This document shows, in pieces, positions 45,752 to 53,486 of a stretch of 64,000 nucleotides of DNA (position 1 is the first letter of the stretch; every line of letters begins with the position of its first letter). Origin of the DNA: Pseudomonas sp. B28(2017) (GTDB lineage: Bacteria; Pseudomonadota; Gammaproteobacteria; Pseudomonadales; Pseudomonadaceae); assembly GCF_002113025.1 (NCBI RefSeq), contig NZ_NEJH01000006.1, positions 124,001 to 188,000 on the forward strand, in the 5' to 3' direction. Under the pieces are notes generated by a model that had not been told where the DNA came from, made no database searches, and saw only the letters and a program-made list of their open reading frames with translations. Made by a program: the position numbers and the translations under genes.

Positions 45752-45997
45752 ATGAAAACCACGCACCACAAATTTTGTGACAACCCACTGGACGATAAAA
45801 CCAAGCGGCGTATTACCGAATATATCCCTATTGCAGAGTCGGATTGAAAGGTTTTGGTTTGGTTTGATGGCAAAGTGATAGATATCGTCGAAAGTGAGCG
45901 CGTGCTGGAGGCAAAGACAGAGTTGGATCGGCGCAGGGCAGGGGGCGGTGTCGAGTGTCAGGCAGTGCTTAAGGTGATAGAGAGCGCTTTGACCTGA
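45752..45997 (+). pseudogene. Small ORF interrupted by an in-frame TGA
   Basis: An ATG at 45752 opens a frame of 31 codons (MKTTHHKFCDNPLDDKTKRR...) that stops at TGA 45845-45847. The same frame then continues for 49 codons (KVLVWFDGKVIDIVESERVL...) to a second TGA at 45995. The second half has protein-like composition with regular charge and hydrophobic spacing. One base change from a sense codon would explain the whole. It may be the decayed remnant of an 81-residue gene. I do not recognise it. It is AT-richer than the flanking genes. Confidence 0.4.
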
Positions 45998-46098
45998 ATG
46001 ACGCTGTAAAAGACAAACCCACAAATTTGGCGGAGTGATCAGGTGGTATTTTTTGCTCTCTGGTTTTGGTTTTGTTCAGTGTTAGTCTGTTTTTTTAA

Positions 46099-46120
46099 AT
46101 TTTAAATATAAATTTAAAAT
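46099..46120. repeat. AT-only inverted repeat
   Basis: ATTTTAAAT (46099-46107) and ATTTAAAAT (46112-46120) are exact inverted repeats around ATAA, preceded by seven T residues. It may be a protein-binding site rather than a terminator. Confidence 0.5.
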
Positions 46121-46206
46121 GAGCGGCGACATTTATAGTGTGCCCGCGTGACCTGTTTTTTTTGGTGTTGTAGATGACATGGGTGGTAATACATAAAGTG
46201 TTTGCT

Positions 46207-46215
46207 TGTTATAAT
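46207..46215 (+). promoter_or_regulatory. Extended -10 promoter for the accessory gene pair
   Basis: TGTTATAAT contains a perfect TATAAT with the extended TGn. No good -35 box is seen at 17 bases. It would give a 5' leader of about 185 bases before the ATG at 46406. Confidence 0.5.
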
Positions 46216-46405
46216 TTATCAAAAATACAAAGTGGGTAGTGATCAGAGTTTTTTTTGATGCTGTTGATCAGCGTGCTTGATGGGTAGGGAAAAATTTCAG
46301 ACCGTGTTATTACTTATTCCAGCGGCTCAGCATGAACTAAAAAGTTCAAGGTGGAGCCAGGTGCAGTCAAGGTGCTGCGAATAACGTAATCACAAGGAGT
46401 GAATA

Positions 46406-47458
46406 ATGAATGATTTGATAGATCCGTCCGAGAAGCAAGCCGATGATTTGGGTGCGATTGCAAGCGGTGTGCGCGACAATCAAGAGATTACAAAGGTCCA
46501 AGTGGTGTTCGATGGGTCTGAATTTAGTAATGAAAAAAGATTGTATGCCAATGGACGCATGCAGGTACGCGTAACCGTGTTGATAACGGGCAATTTTGGA
46601 GGCCCTCCGGAGTCGGATAAATGGCCTAGGGTTCACCTGATTCATTATCAAGGCGGGCAGCGACTGACAAACGGGTGGGTGTCAGCCTTTGATGAAAATC
46701 AATATGCCCATAGCATTGAGTCTCCATATTCGGCTTATTCAAGAGGGTCGGCACCTCATGAGGAGGTCAATGGTGAAATGCAAGGAGAGGTGGGCATTTC
46801 CAGTCTCAATTCAAGGACGCTGCGTTATGATTTTTGGGTTTCGTCCTCCCGAGTGGAGTTTATGAAGATCGCGGCAGAGATAAGGATGATGGGTGGTTCT
46901 GGCTCAGTGATCTACACTAATAAACCCAATGTACCTGGCCAGTTGGATGAAAGTGTGACGCTCAATGCGATTACACCGGCAACCTATGCCACAAGTCAAT
47001 TTACCTTCGAAAGCCAGAGAGTAGGGGGGGAGCATAACGGTGATCGGATTTATCGCTATTATCTGGGCGCTTTTCCCGGCGGCAGGCAGCTAAAATTGCT
47101 GAATTGGCACAGTAGCCAATATGGCCAGGACTCCCTCTATCCCCTTGAGTTTTTTAGTTCGGGTGAGGTGAAGAACGATTCAAGTACCAAATATTTCATG
47201 GGTATTATTGTTCCTGTTCGAGCCGCGAGGGTAGATGTTAATCTTCCAGGAGGCATCGCAAGCAGGTATCGCATTGGCGTAAATCAACGTGAGGGCGAAC
47301 TCACAATTGTCCAGGCGTTATCCTCTAAATATTTCGATAATTACCGGGTCAGGAAGGAGCCCTTCTTTTTTACCGCTATAGATATGTATGGTACTGAGCA
47401 TCGACTGTCGATTCGTACGGATATGACAAGCAGGCAGTTTATTCTGGAACGAGGCTGA
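46406..47458 (+). CDS. Protein of unknown function preceding the Rhs gene
   Basis: A 350-residue protein starting MNDLIDPSEKQADDL, with a strong SD (AAGGAG) seven bases before. No signal peptide or membrane segment. From about residue 30 onward it is rich in short beta-strand stretches (QVRVTVLITGNFGG; LRYDFWVSSSRVEF; KYFMGIIVPVRAARVDVNLP), suggesting one or two beta-sandwich domains. The segment RIYRYYLGAFPGGRQLKLLN and the end FTAIDMYGTEHRLSI have no family that I recognise. Codon use is AT-richer than in the core genes. It is followed 93 bases later by the Rhs gene on the same strand, so they probably form an operon. It could be a chaperone, adaptor or secreted partner; nothing decides. 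Confidence 0.78.
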   Translation: MNDLIDPSEKQADDLGAIASGVRDNQEITKVQVVFDGSEFSNEKRLYANGRMQVRVTVLITGNFGGPPESDKWPRVHLIHYQGGQRLTNGWVSAFDENQYAHSIESPYSAYSRGSAPHEEVNGEMQGEVGISSLNSRTLRYDFWVSSSRVEFMKIAAEIRMMGGSGSVIYTNKPNVPGQLDESVTLNAITPATYATSQFTFESQRVGGEHNGDRIYRYYLGAFPGGRQLKLLNWHSSQYGQDSLYPLEFFSSGEVKNDSSTKYFMGIIVPVRAARVDVNLPGGIASRYRIGVNQREGELTIVQALSSKYFDNYRVRKEPFFFTAIDMYGTEHRLSIRTDMTSRQFILERG

Positions 47459-47551
47459 TACCTCTTTGGATTGTCCCGCGCTCTTGGTGGGCGTGGGCTT
47501 CTGTCCATCTATAAACCAATGTTTGGTGATTCGTGTTTTCGGAGGTCATCG

Positions 47552-50500
47552 ATGAGCGTCCAGAGTGCAAGCGCTATTTATTCCAATGCGTTCAATTTTA
47601 ATGATTTTATGGCGGGTGGTGTGGACCCCCGTACGGGGCTGTATACGTGCTCGTTGTCACTTGGTGAGATCCGGTCTGAGGCGTTGAATGGTCCTTCTTT
47701 CCCCATCAGACTTCAATTCAATCCATTGAATAGAGTGGATTCGGGTTTTGGAGTGGGCTGGTCATTGTCATTGAGTCGCTATGATTTTCCCAGCAGAACA
47801 CTATCGTTCGCAAGTGGGGAAAACTATAAGGCGAGGACAAGTCCTGGAGAATTAGTGTTCGAAGAGGAGCGGCTGCAAGTGTTTAATATCTCGAATATGA
47901 CTTCGAGGGGTTTTGATGTTGTCAGCAAGAATGGTCAGCGCGAGGTGCTTGAGGTTGTCAATAATACCCAAGTGGCAGCGCCGAAAAGGATCATGGCGGC
48001 GAACGGTTCCTATCTGTCTTTGCGTCATCTGCCGATCAACGGGCAAGCCATGCTGGTTGAAGTCAAGGACAGCAACGGGCGCGCGCTACTTAAGGTTGAC
48101 AGGGTTGGCGGGAAAGTAATTTTTACGCACTACCCCGGTACGGAATGTGAGGCGATATTTACGCTCACGCTGACCAATAACGAATACCTAAGTACCATCA
48201 CTTTGCCCACGGGTGGGGCCTGGGGGTTAGGTTATGTAAAAATTCGCAATGTTCGCTATTTAAGCAAGGTTGTTTCTCCCCAGGGAGCTGTCGAGACTAT
48301 TCGATACAAAGAACATGGGCATCGTTTTCCCCCGTTGGCTCCCATGGACTATTCGCCCTTTGTAGATGTGCATGTCGTGAGCCCCGGATATGGTCAGCCC
48401 GACATAGAAAAAAACTATGCGTATTCGACAAAAAATTATCTCGGGTATGAGGGGGTTTCCGGTTGGAATAACGAGGGCGACAACCTCTATCGGGTGCAGG
48501 ACAATTACCAGTACAGCTCAACCGAGTATTTGTATCTCAATGGGCGTATTCACAGTACGGTAGTGTGTACATACAACAAATTTCATCTGCTGCTGTCGCG
48601 GGTGAGCACATGCGGTCAAAAAGTCATCTCGGAGCTGACGGAATACCCACTGATACCTGACAAGGGTATCCAGGACCAGCCCGCGCAATTTCGTTTACCC
48701 AAAACCCAGACGATACGTTACGAAGACAAGCTGACGAGGAGTAGGCGCGAAGAAGTGACAGAGACCGACTTCGACGTTTCTGGCAATCTGCTCAAGCAAG
48801 TCGAACCGAGTGGTGTCACCACTGTTTCCGAATACTACCCGGCTCGTGGCGCAGATGGTTGTCCAGCCGATCCGCTGGGCTTTGTACGGTTTGTCAAGCA
48901 AACGACCATGACCCCGGCCGCGGGTTTTGCCGCCGCGGCGCCGACCATCCATTGTTATCGCTATGGGCTGCAGGCCGGAGTGAACGGCGCGACAGTGGCC
49001 AATATCGTGCCCATTCGCGAGCAACTGTATGAGGGCACAATCAGTACCGCGAACCTGCGCTCGCAGCGGGACATGACGTATTTCATCGAACCGGCCACCG
49101 GCTTCAGGCATGGTCAGTTGAAGCTGGATACCATCACCCGCAATGGCAAGGCGACTCAAACCGAATACCACTATAGCCTGGCGGGTACGACGTTGAGTGT
49201 GGAGCAAACGCTGATCGGGTTCGATGGCACTCGCGCAACCATGAAGCAGACCCGCTCTGCACTCAACGGTTTGAAGTTGTCCATGGAGGATGATGACCAG
49301 CCACCGGTGGTGTTCAAATACGACGCGATCGGCCGGCTGCTCAGTGAGTCGGTAGCGGCCGGCACAGTCAACGCGGCAGTCCGCACTTACGACTATGCAT
49401 TGCCAGGCGACAAGGTGCTGCAAGCGACCCTGACCACCACTGATGTCATGGGCCAGAAGCAGCGTGTCAGCTATGACGGGCTGGGGCGTACGATCAGCAT
49501 CGAGGAGCAGGACTCTGCCCGTCAGGCCAACGGTCCTTTGCGCCAGGTGTATGCCGCCAAGCATGATGCCCTCGGCCGGGTTGCTGAAGAAACCCGCACC
49601 GATTGGCTGCTGGACAAGGCCACGGCGCTGAAAACCACCTTCATTTACGACGATTGGGGGCAGGTGAAGACAGCGCTGCATCAGGACGGGCGCAAAGAGC
49701 ATTCAGACATCGACCCTGTCGCGCTGCGTGAGACGAGATGGCTGGAAGGCGCAGGAAAAACGGTAACGGTGCATAACCTTTTCGGCAAACCGGACAGTGT
49801 CGAGAGGTTTGACCTCAAGAACGTCAGTATGGGTAAGACCACTCAGGCTTATGATGGTCTCGGCCGTTGCGTCAGAGAAACCGACCCGGTGGGCAACCTG
49901 ACTCGATATGAGTACGACGTGTTTGACCGACTGTGTCGCAGCACCTTGCCCGACGGCAACAACATCGACACGACATACTCCAGTCATAGCGACGAGTCAT
50001 TACCGAGCGAGGTCAAGGTCGCTGGACGCAGCCTGGGCCAGCAGACATATGACGGGTTGGGGCGCTTGACCGAAAGCAAAGTCGGCGGTCGGGTCACCAC
50101 CTTCCAGTTCGATGGAGGCATGAGTCAGCCCGCCGTACAGCTGACACCTGGCAAGGACCGGATCATGTTCGGCTACGAGCGTAGCCTCGGTAATCAGATA
50201 GTGAGCCGCAACGCTATCGGGCTGGCGGCCCGATACACCTATGATCCCAAGCTGGGGCTGTTGAAAAGCTGCAACGAGGGCACAAAAGAGAGCACCTTTG
50301 AATACTACCCTTCGGGGCGGCTGAAAAGCGAAGAGCGAAACCCGGGAGGGGTCAAGCGCACGTCAAGCTATACCTACTCACTGGCAGGGCGCCCGGACAC
50401 CTACACCGATATTCTGGGGGATATCCATGAGACGGTTTACGACCACTACGGTCGCCCGACTACCTTCAAGCAGAAGGCTCTTACAGCGAGCTTCGCCTAC

Positions 50501-52345
50501 AACCCCCTGGGTCAACTGGCCACGGTCACCGCCCGGGAGCCCGCCAGCAAACGCACACTGACCACCCATCTGACCTATGACGACCTGGGTCGCGAGGTGT
50601 CCCGGGCTTTCGCGGTGAGTGGCGGTAGTACGCAAATCCTGACGTCGAGCTACACCAAGGCCAGTAAACTTGCGACACGAGTCTTGAAGCAGGGAGTGAC
50701 CACCCTGCGTGGCGAAACCTTTACCTATGATGCGCGCGGCCGCCTGATCGACTACCAATGCACAGGCACGCAGCGGCCACGGGATCCCTACGGTAAGGAA
50801 ATCATCCAGCAGCTGTATCAGTTCGATGCACTGGACAATATTGTCAGCCTGGAAACCCGGTTTCCCGGCGGCAGTAACATCGCAACCTATACCTACAGTT
50901 CTTCCGATGCGACGCAATTGATCGGTATCAGGCATACCCATAAGGATTACCCCGCCCCCGTGACCCTTGGTTACGATGCCAACGGTCAACTCATCAAGGA
51001 CGAACAGGGTCGAGCGTTGAGCTACGACCCCTTGGGGCGTCTGACCCAGGTTGCCCTCGGCGTGGGTACCGTGGTGCGAGGTTATCACTACGATGCACGG
51101 GACCGACTGGTCGAACTGTCGCAGCCCGGCAGTGCGACGACCGAGCGTTACTACCGTGGCGCACGAGTGGCCAATGAGTTACGGGGTAGCGACAAGACGA
51201 CCTGCCTGCGTCAAGACGGGCTGTTGCTCGGCGAGCAACAGCAGGGCCAGCAGGGTGCGACTCGATTGTTCGGCACCGATCAGCAACAAAGCGTGCTGAG
51301 GGAGTTCAGCGCCAGCCCACCGAAAGACATTGCCTACAGCCCTTACGGCCATCGTCCGGCAGAAGGCGGGTTGTTCAGCCTGTCGGGTTTTAATGGCGAG
51401 CAGCTTGACCCGCTTACCGGCTTGTATTTGTTGGGCAATGGTTACCGGGCCTACAGTCCGGCATTGATGCGTTTCCACTGTCCGGACAGTATGAGCCCGT
51501 TCGGTGCGGGCGGACTCAACCCTTACGCCTATTGCCTGGGCGATCCGATCAACCGAGTAGACCCCACCGGACATTTTTCCTGGCAGTCGATACTGGGGAT
51601 TGTTGCCGCGGTTGTCGGTGTCGCGCTCAGTGTCGTGACCCTGGGCGCGGCGACACCGCTCGCAATCGCGGGGGTCGCGTTTGGTGTGGCCTCCGGGGTA
51701 ACGGGAATTGCCGGCATTATCGCCCAGGAACTGGCCCCGGATTCTCAGGCGGGGGCGATTCTGGGGTGGGTGAGTCTGGGGCTTGGGGTGGCGTCGCTGG
51801 GGGCGGGGTTAAGTGCCTTTGCGGCGCGTAAATTATCCTCGGCCATTACCAGTTCAGGCAAGCTGGTTAAGGAAAATGGCAAGATCGGCTTTCTTGCTGG
51901 AGGGAAAAACCAGGGTGGGGCATTTGGTGGCAAAGCGGGAGGAAAAGGAGCAAAGGCAGCAGCAAAAGGAGCCAAAGGCGCAGATGCACCTCCTAAACCT
52001 ACTAAGTGGACGCTGGTGGAGGAGGTTGGTAGTAACGACTTCATTCCAGAAGGCAAGCCTGGGAATGTAGCGCGAAGCAAATACGCCGAGTTTAAAAGTG
52101 CGGTTGAAAGCGGTGATAGTCCGAGGAATGCTGCAGGTGCAGGCGGTTCAAAAGGTGGCGCCGGGTACGACCCTTATCCGAACTATAAGTCCGCAAACGC
52201 CTATCGCCTTGAAGGCAAGCCTGACCTGGTAGGGCGTCACACCCATTTTCGAATAGGAGGCGCGGATCGCGTATTTTTGATGGAGTTTGCGGACGAATTG
52301 ACCGTGGTGGTCAAGCAAGTCGGGAGGCACGATCCTGTTTGGTAG
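47552..52345 (+). CDS. Rhs/YD-repeat protein with variable C-terminal tip
   Basis: A 1597-residue Rhs protein. The start is the ATG at 47552 with GGAGG ten bases before; the frame is open from 47471. The N-terminus contains FMAGGVDPRTGLYTCSLSLG and no PAAR domain, PIPY motif or signal peptide. YD repeats run from about residue 590 to 1240 (YDAIGRLLSES, YDGLGRTISIE, YDANGQLIKDE and many more). The core (SPYGHRP near 1262; DPLTGLYLLGNGYRAYSP near 1285) ends at DPTGH, 1337-1341. Then come a hydrophobic region (1347-1428), a Lys/Gly/Ala-rich linker (to 1483) and a 114-residue tip. The first third is AT-richer than the repeats. The tip is probably a toxin. No immunity gene follows; queG ends 8 bases away on the other strand. 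Confidence 0.93.
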   Translation: MSVQSASAIYSNAFNFNDFMAGGVDPRTGLYTCSLSLGEIRSEALNGPSFPIRLQFNPLNRVDSGFGVGWSLSLSRYDFPSRTLSFASGENYKARTSPGELVFEEERLQVFNISNMTSRGFDVVSKNGQREVLEVVNNTQVAAPKRIMAANGSYLSLRHLPINGQAMLVEVKDSNGRALLKVDRVGGKVIFTHYPGTECEAIFTLTLTNNEYLSTITLPTGGAWGLGYVKIRNVRYLSKVVSPQGAVETIRYKEHGHRFPPLAPMDYSPFVDVHVVSPGYGQPDIEKNYAYSTKNYLGYEGVSGWNNEGDNLYRVQDNYQYSSTEYLYLNGRIHSTVVCTYNKFHLLLSRVSTCGQKVISELTEYPLIPDKGIQDQPAQFRLPKTQTIRYEDKLTRSRREEVTETDFDVSGNLLKQVEPSGVTTVSEYYPARGADGCPADPLGFVRFVKQTTMTPAAGFAAAAPTIHCYRYGLQAGVNGATVANIVPIREQLYEGTISTANLRSQRDMTYFIEPATGFRHGQLKLDTITRNGKATQTEYHYSLAGTTLSVEQTLIGFDGTRATMKQTRSALNGLKLSMEDDDQPPVVFKYDAIGRLLSESVAAGTVNAAVRTYDYALPGDKVLQATLTTTDVMGQKQRVSYDGLGRTISIEEQDSARQANGPLRQVYAAKHDALGRVAEETRTDWLLDKATALKTTFIYDDWGQVKTALHQDGRKEHSDIDPVALRETRWLEGAGKTVTVHNLFGKPDSVERFDLKNVSMGKTTQAYDGLGRCVRETDPVGNLTRYEYDVFDRLCRSTLPDGNNIDTTYSSHSDESLPSEVKVAGRSLGQQTYDGLGRLTESKVGGRVTTFQFDGGMSQPAVQLTPGKDRIMFGYERSLGNQIVSRNAIGLAARYTYDPKLGLLKSCNEGTKESTFEYYPSGRLKSEERNPGGVKRTSSYTYSLAGRPDTYTDILGDIHETVYDHYGRPTTFKQKALTASFAYNPLGQLATVTAREPASKRTLTTHLTYDDLGREVSRAFAVSGGSTQILTSSYTKASKLATRVLKQGVTTLRGETFTYDARGRLIDYQCTGTQRPRDPYGKEIIQQLYQFDALDNIVSLETRFPGGSNIATYTYSSSDATQLIGIRHTHKDYPAPVTLGYDANGQLIKDEQGRALSYDPLGRLTQVALGVGTVVRGYHYDARDRLVELSQPGSATTERYYRGARVANELRGSDKTTCLRQDGLLLGEQQQGQQGATRLFGTDQQQSVLREFSASPPKDIAYSPYGHRPAEGGLFSLSGFNGEQLDPLTGLYLLGNGYRAYSPALMRFHCPDSMSPFGAGGLNPYAYCLGDPINRVDPTGHFSWQSILGIVAAVVGVALSVVTLGAATPLAIAGVAFGVASGVTGIAGIIAQELAPDSQAGAILGWVSLGLGVASLGAGLSAFAARKLSSAITSSGKLVKENGKIGFLAGGKNQGGAFGGKAGGKGAKAAAKGAKGADAPPKPTKWTLVEEVGSNDFIPEGKPGNVARSKYAEFKSAVESGDSPRNAAGAGGSKGGAGYDPYPNYKSANAYRLEGKPDLVGRHTHFRIGGADRVFLMEFADELTVVVKQVGRHDPVW

Positions 52346-52352
52346 TGACTGG

Positions 52353-53423
52353 CTAACCGACTCGCCCGGCATGCTGCCTGAGCGCCCACTCCACATGCTC
52401 GCGCACCAGCTCTGACGGGTGCTCCTGTCGCGCCTTCAAGGCTTCCAGTACCGGAATCGTTGAAGGCGCATTTCCCAGCCCCACCGCCAGGTTGCGCAGC
52501 CAGCGCTCATACCCTGCCCGCCGCAACGGCGAGCCTTCGGTGCTGCTCAGGAATGTGTCTTCATCCCACATGAACAGCTCGGCCAGTTCGGCGTTATCCA
52601 GGTTGTGTCGGGGTTTGAAGTCGCTTTCCCCGGACGGGCGGGCGAAGCGGTTCCACGGGCAGACAATCTGGCAATCGTCGCAACCGAACACCCGATTGCC
52701 GATCAGCGGCCGCAGGTCTTCAGGGATCGCGCCCTTGAGTTCGATGGTCAGGTAGGAAATGCAGCGTCGGGCGTCCAGCAAATAGGGGCCGACGAAAGCG
52801 TTGGTCGGACAGATGTCGAGGCAGGCGCTGCACCGTCCGCAGTGTTCGGTGGCGTGAGGCGGGTCTACCGGCAGCGGCAAATCAACGAACAGTTCGGCGA
52901 GGAAGAAATAACTGCCGGCCTTGCGATTCAAGACCAGAGTGTTTTTGCCGATCCAGCCCAGCCCAGCCTGTTCGGCGATGGCTTTTTCCAGCACCGGGGC
53001 ACTATCGACGAAAGCGCGATAGCCGAAAGGCCCTATGACCGCCTGAATCTTTTCCGCCAGTTGTTGCACGCGTTTACGGATCAATTTGTGGTAATCGCGA
53101 CCCAGGGCATAACGCGAGACGTAGGCTTTTTCCGGCTGGGCGAGCATTTTCGCCATGTGGGTGTCGCCCGCCAGATAGTCCATGCGCAGCGAAACCACCC
53201 GCAAAGTGCCGGGCACCAGTTCTTCCGGGTGCGAGCGTTTGCTGCCGTGGGCGCCCATGTAGTCCATTTCTCCGTGATAGCCGGCGGCGAGCCAGCGCTC
53301 CAGGTGTTGCTCATGCTCGCCCAGGTCGAGGCCGCTGATGCCGATTTGCTGAAAGCCCAGCTCGCGACCCCAGTCCTTGATGGATTGGGCGAGGGCAGGC
53401 AGATCTGTGGTGATGGCGGACAT
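52353..53423 (-). CDS. queG: Epoxyqueuosine reductase
   Basis: A 356-residue cobalamin-dependent iron-sulfur enzyme that makes the last reduction of queuosine in tRNA. Two ferredoxin-type clusters are visible: CGRCSACLDICPTNAF and CDDCQIVCPWNRFA. The N-terminal domain contains ALGRDYHKLIRKRVQQL and GWIGKNTLVLNRKAGSYFFL, and the C-terminal part is a short HEAT-like region. The start MSAITTDLPALAQ at 53423 is chosen; the frame runs further upstream without a good start. Convergent with the Rhs gene, 7 bases apart. Confidence 0.95.
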   Translation of the reverse strand: MSAITTDLPALAQSIKDWGRELGFQQIGISGLDLGEHEQHLERWLAAGYHGEMDYMGAHGSKRSHPEELVPGTLRVVSLRMDYLAGDTHMAKMLAQPEKAYVSRYALGRDYHKLIRKRVQQLAEKIQAVIGPFGYRAFVDSAPVLEKAIAEQAGLGWIGKNTLVLNRKAGSYFFLAELFVDLPLPVDPPHATEHCGRCSACLDICPTNAFVGPYLLDARRCISYLTIELKGAIPEDLRPLIGNRVFGCDDCQIVCPWNRFARPSGESDFKPRHNLDNAELAELFMWDEDTFLSSTEGSPLRRAGYERWLRNLAVGLGNAPSTIPVLEALKARQEHPSELVREHVEWALRQHAGRVG

Positions 53424-53486
53424 GAGGCGAGAGAAACCGGAGCTGAGGTGCGTATAATTCTGCCAGACATCGGAGCCTGAAGACGC

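Larger units (their letters stand above)
45998..46405 (+). other. AT-rich leader region upstream of the accessory gene pair
   Basis: This 408-base stretch holds no ORF that I can support on either strand. It is markedly AT-rich compared with the rest of the window, with runs of T, one AT palindrome and one extended -10 promoter. AAGGAG at 46394-46399 is the ribosome site of the next gene. The AT-rich composition is typical of DNA silenced by H-NS-type proteins (MvaT in Pseudomonas). Confidence 0.6.

Noticed and set aside
45845..45847. In-frame TGA as a selenocysteine codon
   Set aside because: No SECIS-like hairpin is evident directly after it and the surrounding protein has no redox motif. 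A nonsense mutation is simpler.
45743..46024. A 93-codon minus-strand ORF as a possible Rhs immunity gene
   Set aside because: It overlaps the stop-interrupted plus-strand ORF, has no ribosome site, and its sequence is low in charge and irregular. It is also on the wrong strand and side.
45644..52352. The accessory segment as a prophage or integrative element
   Set aside because: No integrase, transposase, tRNA att site or phage structural gene was seen; only the unknown gene and the Rhs gene are present.
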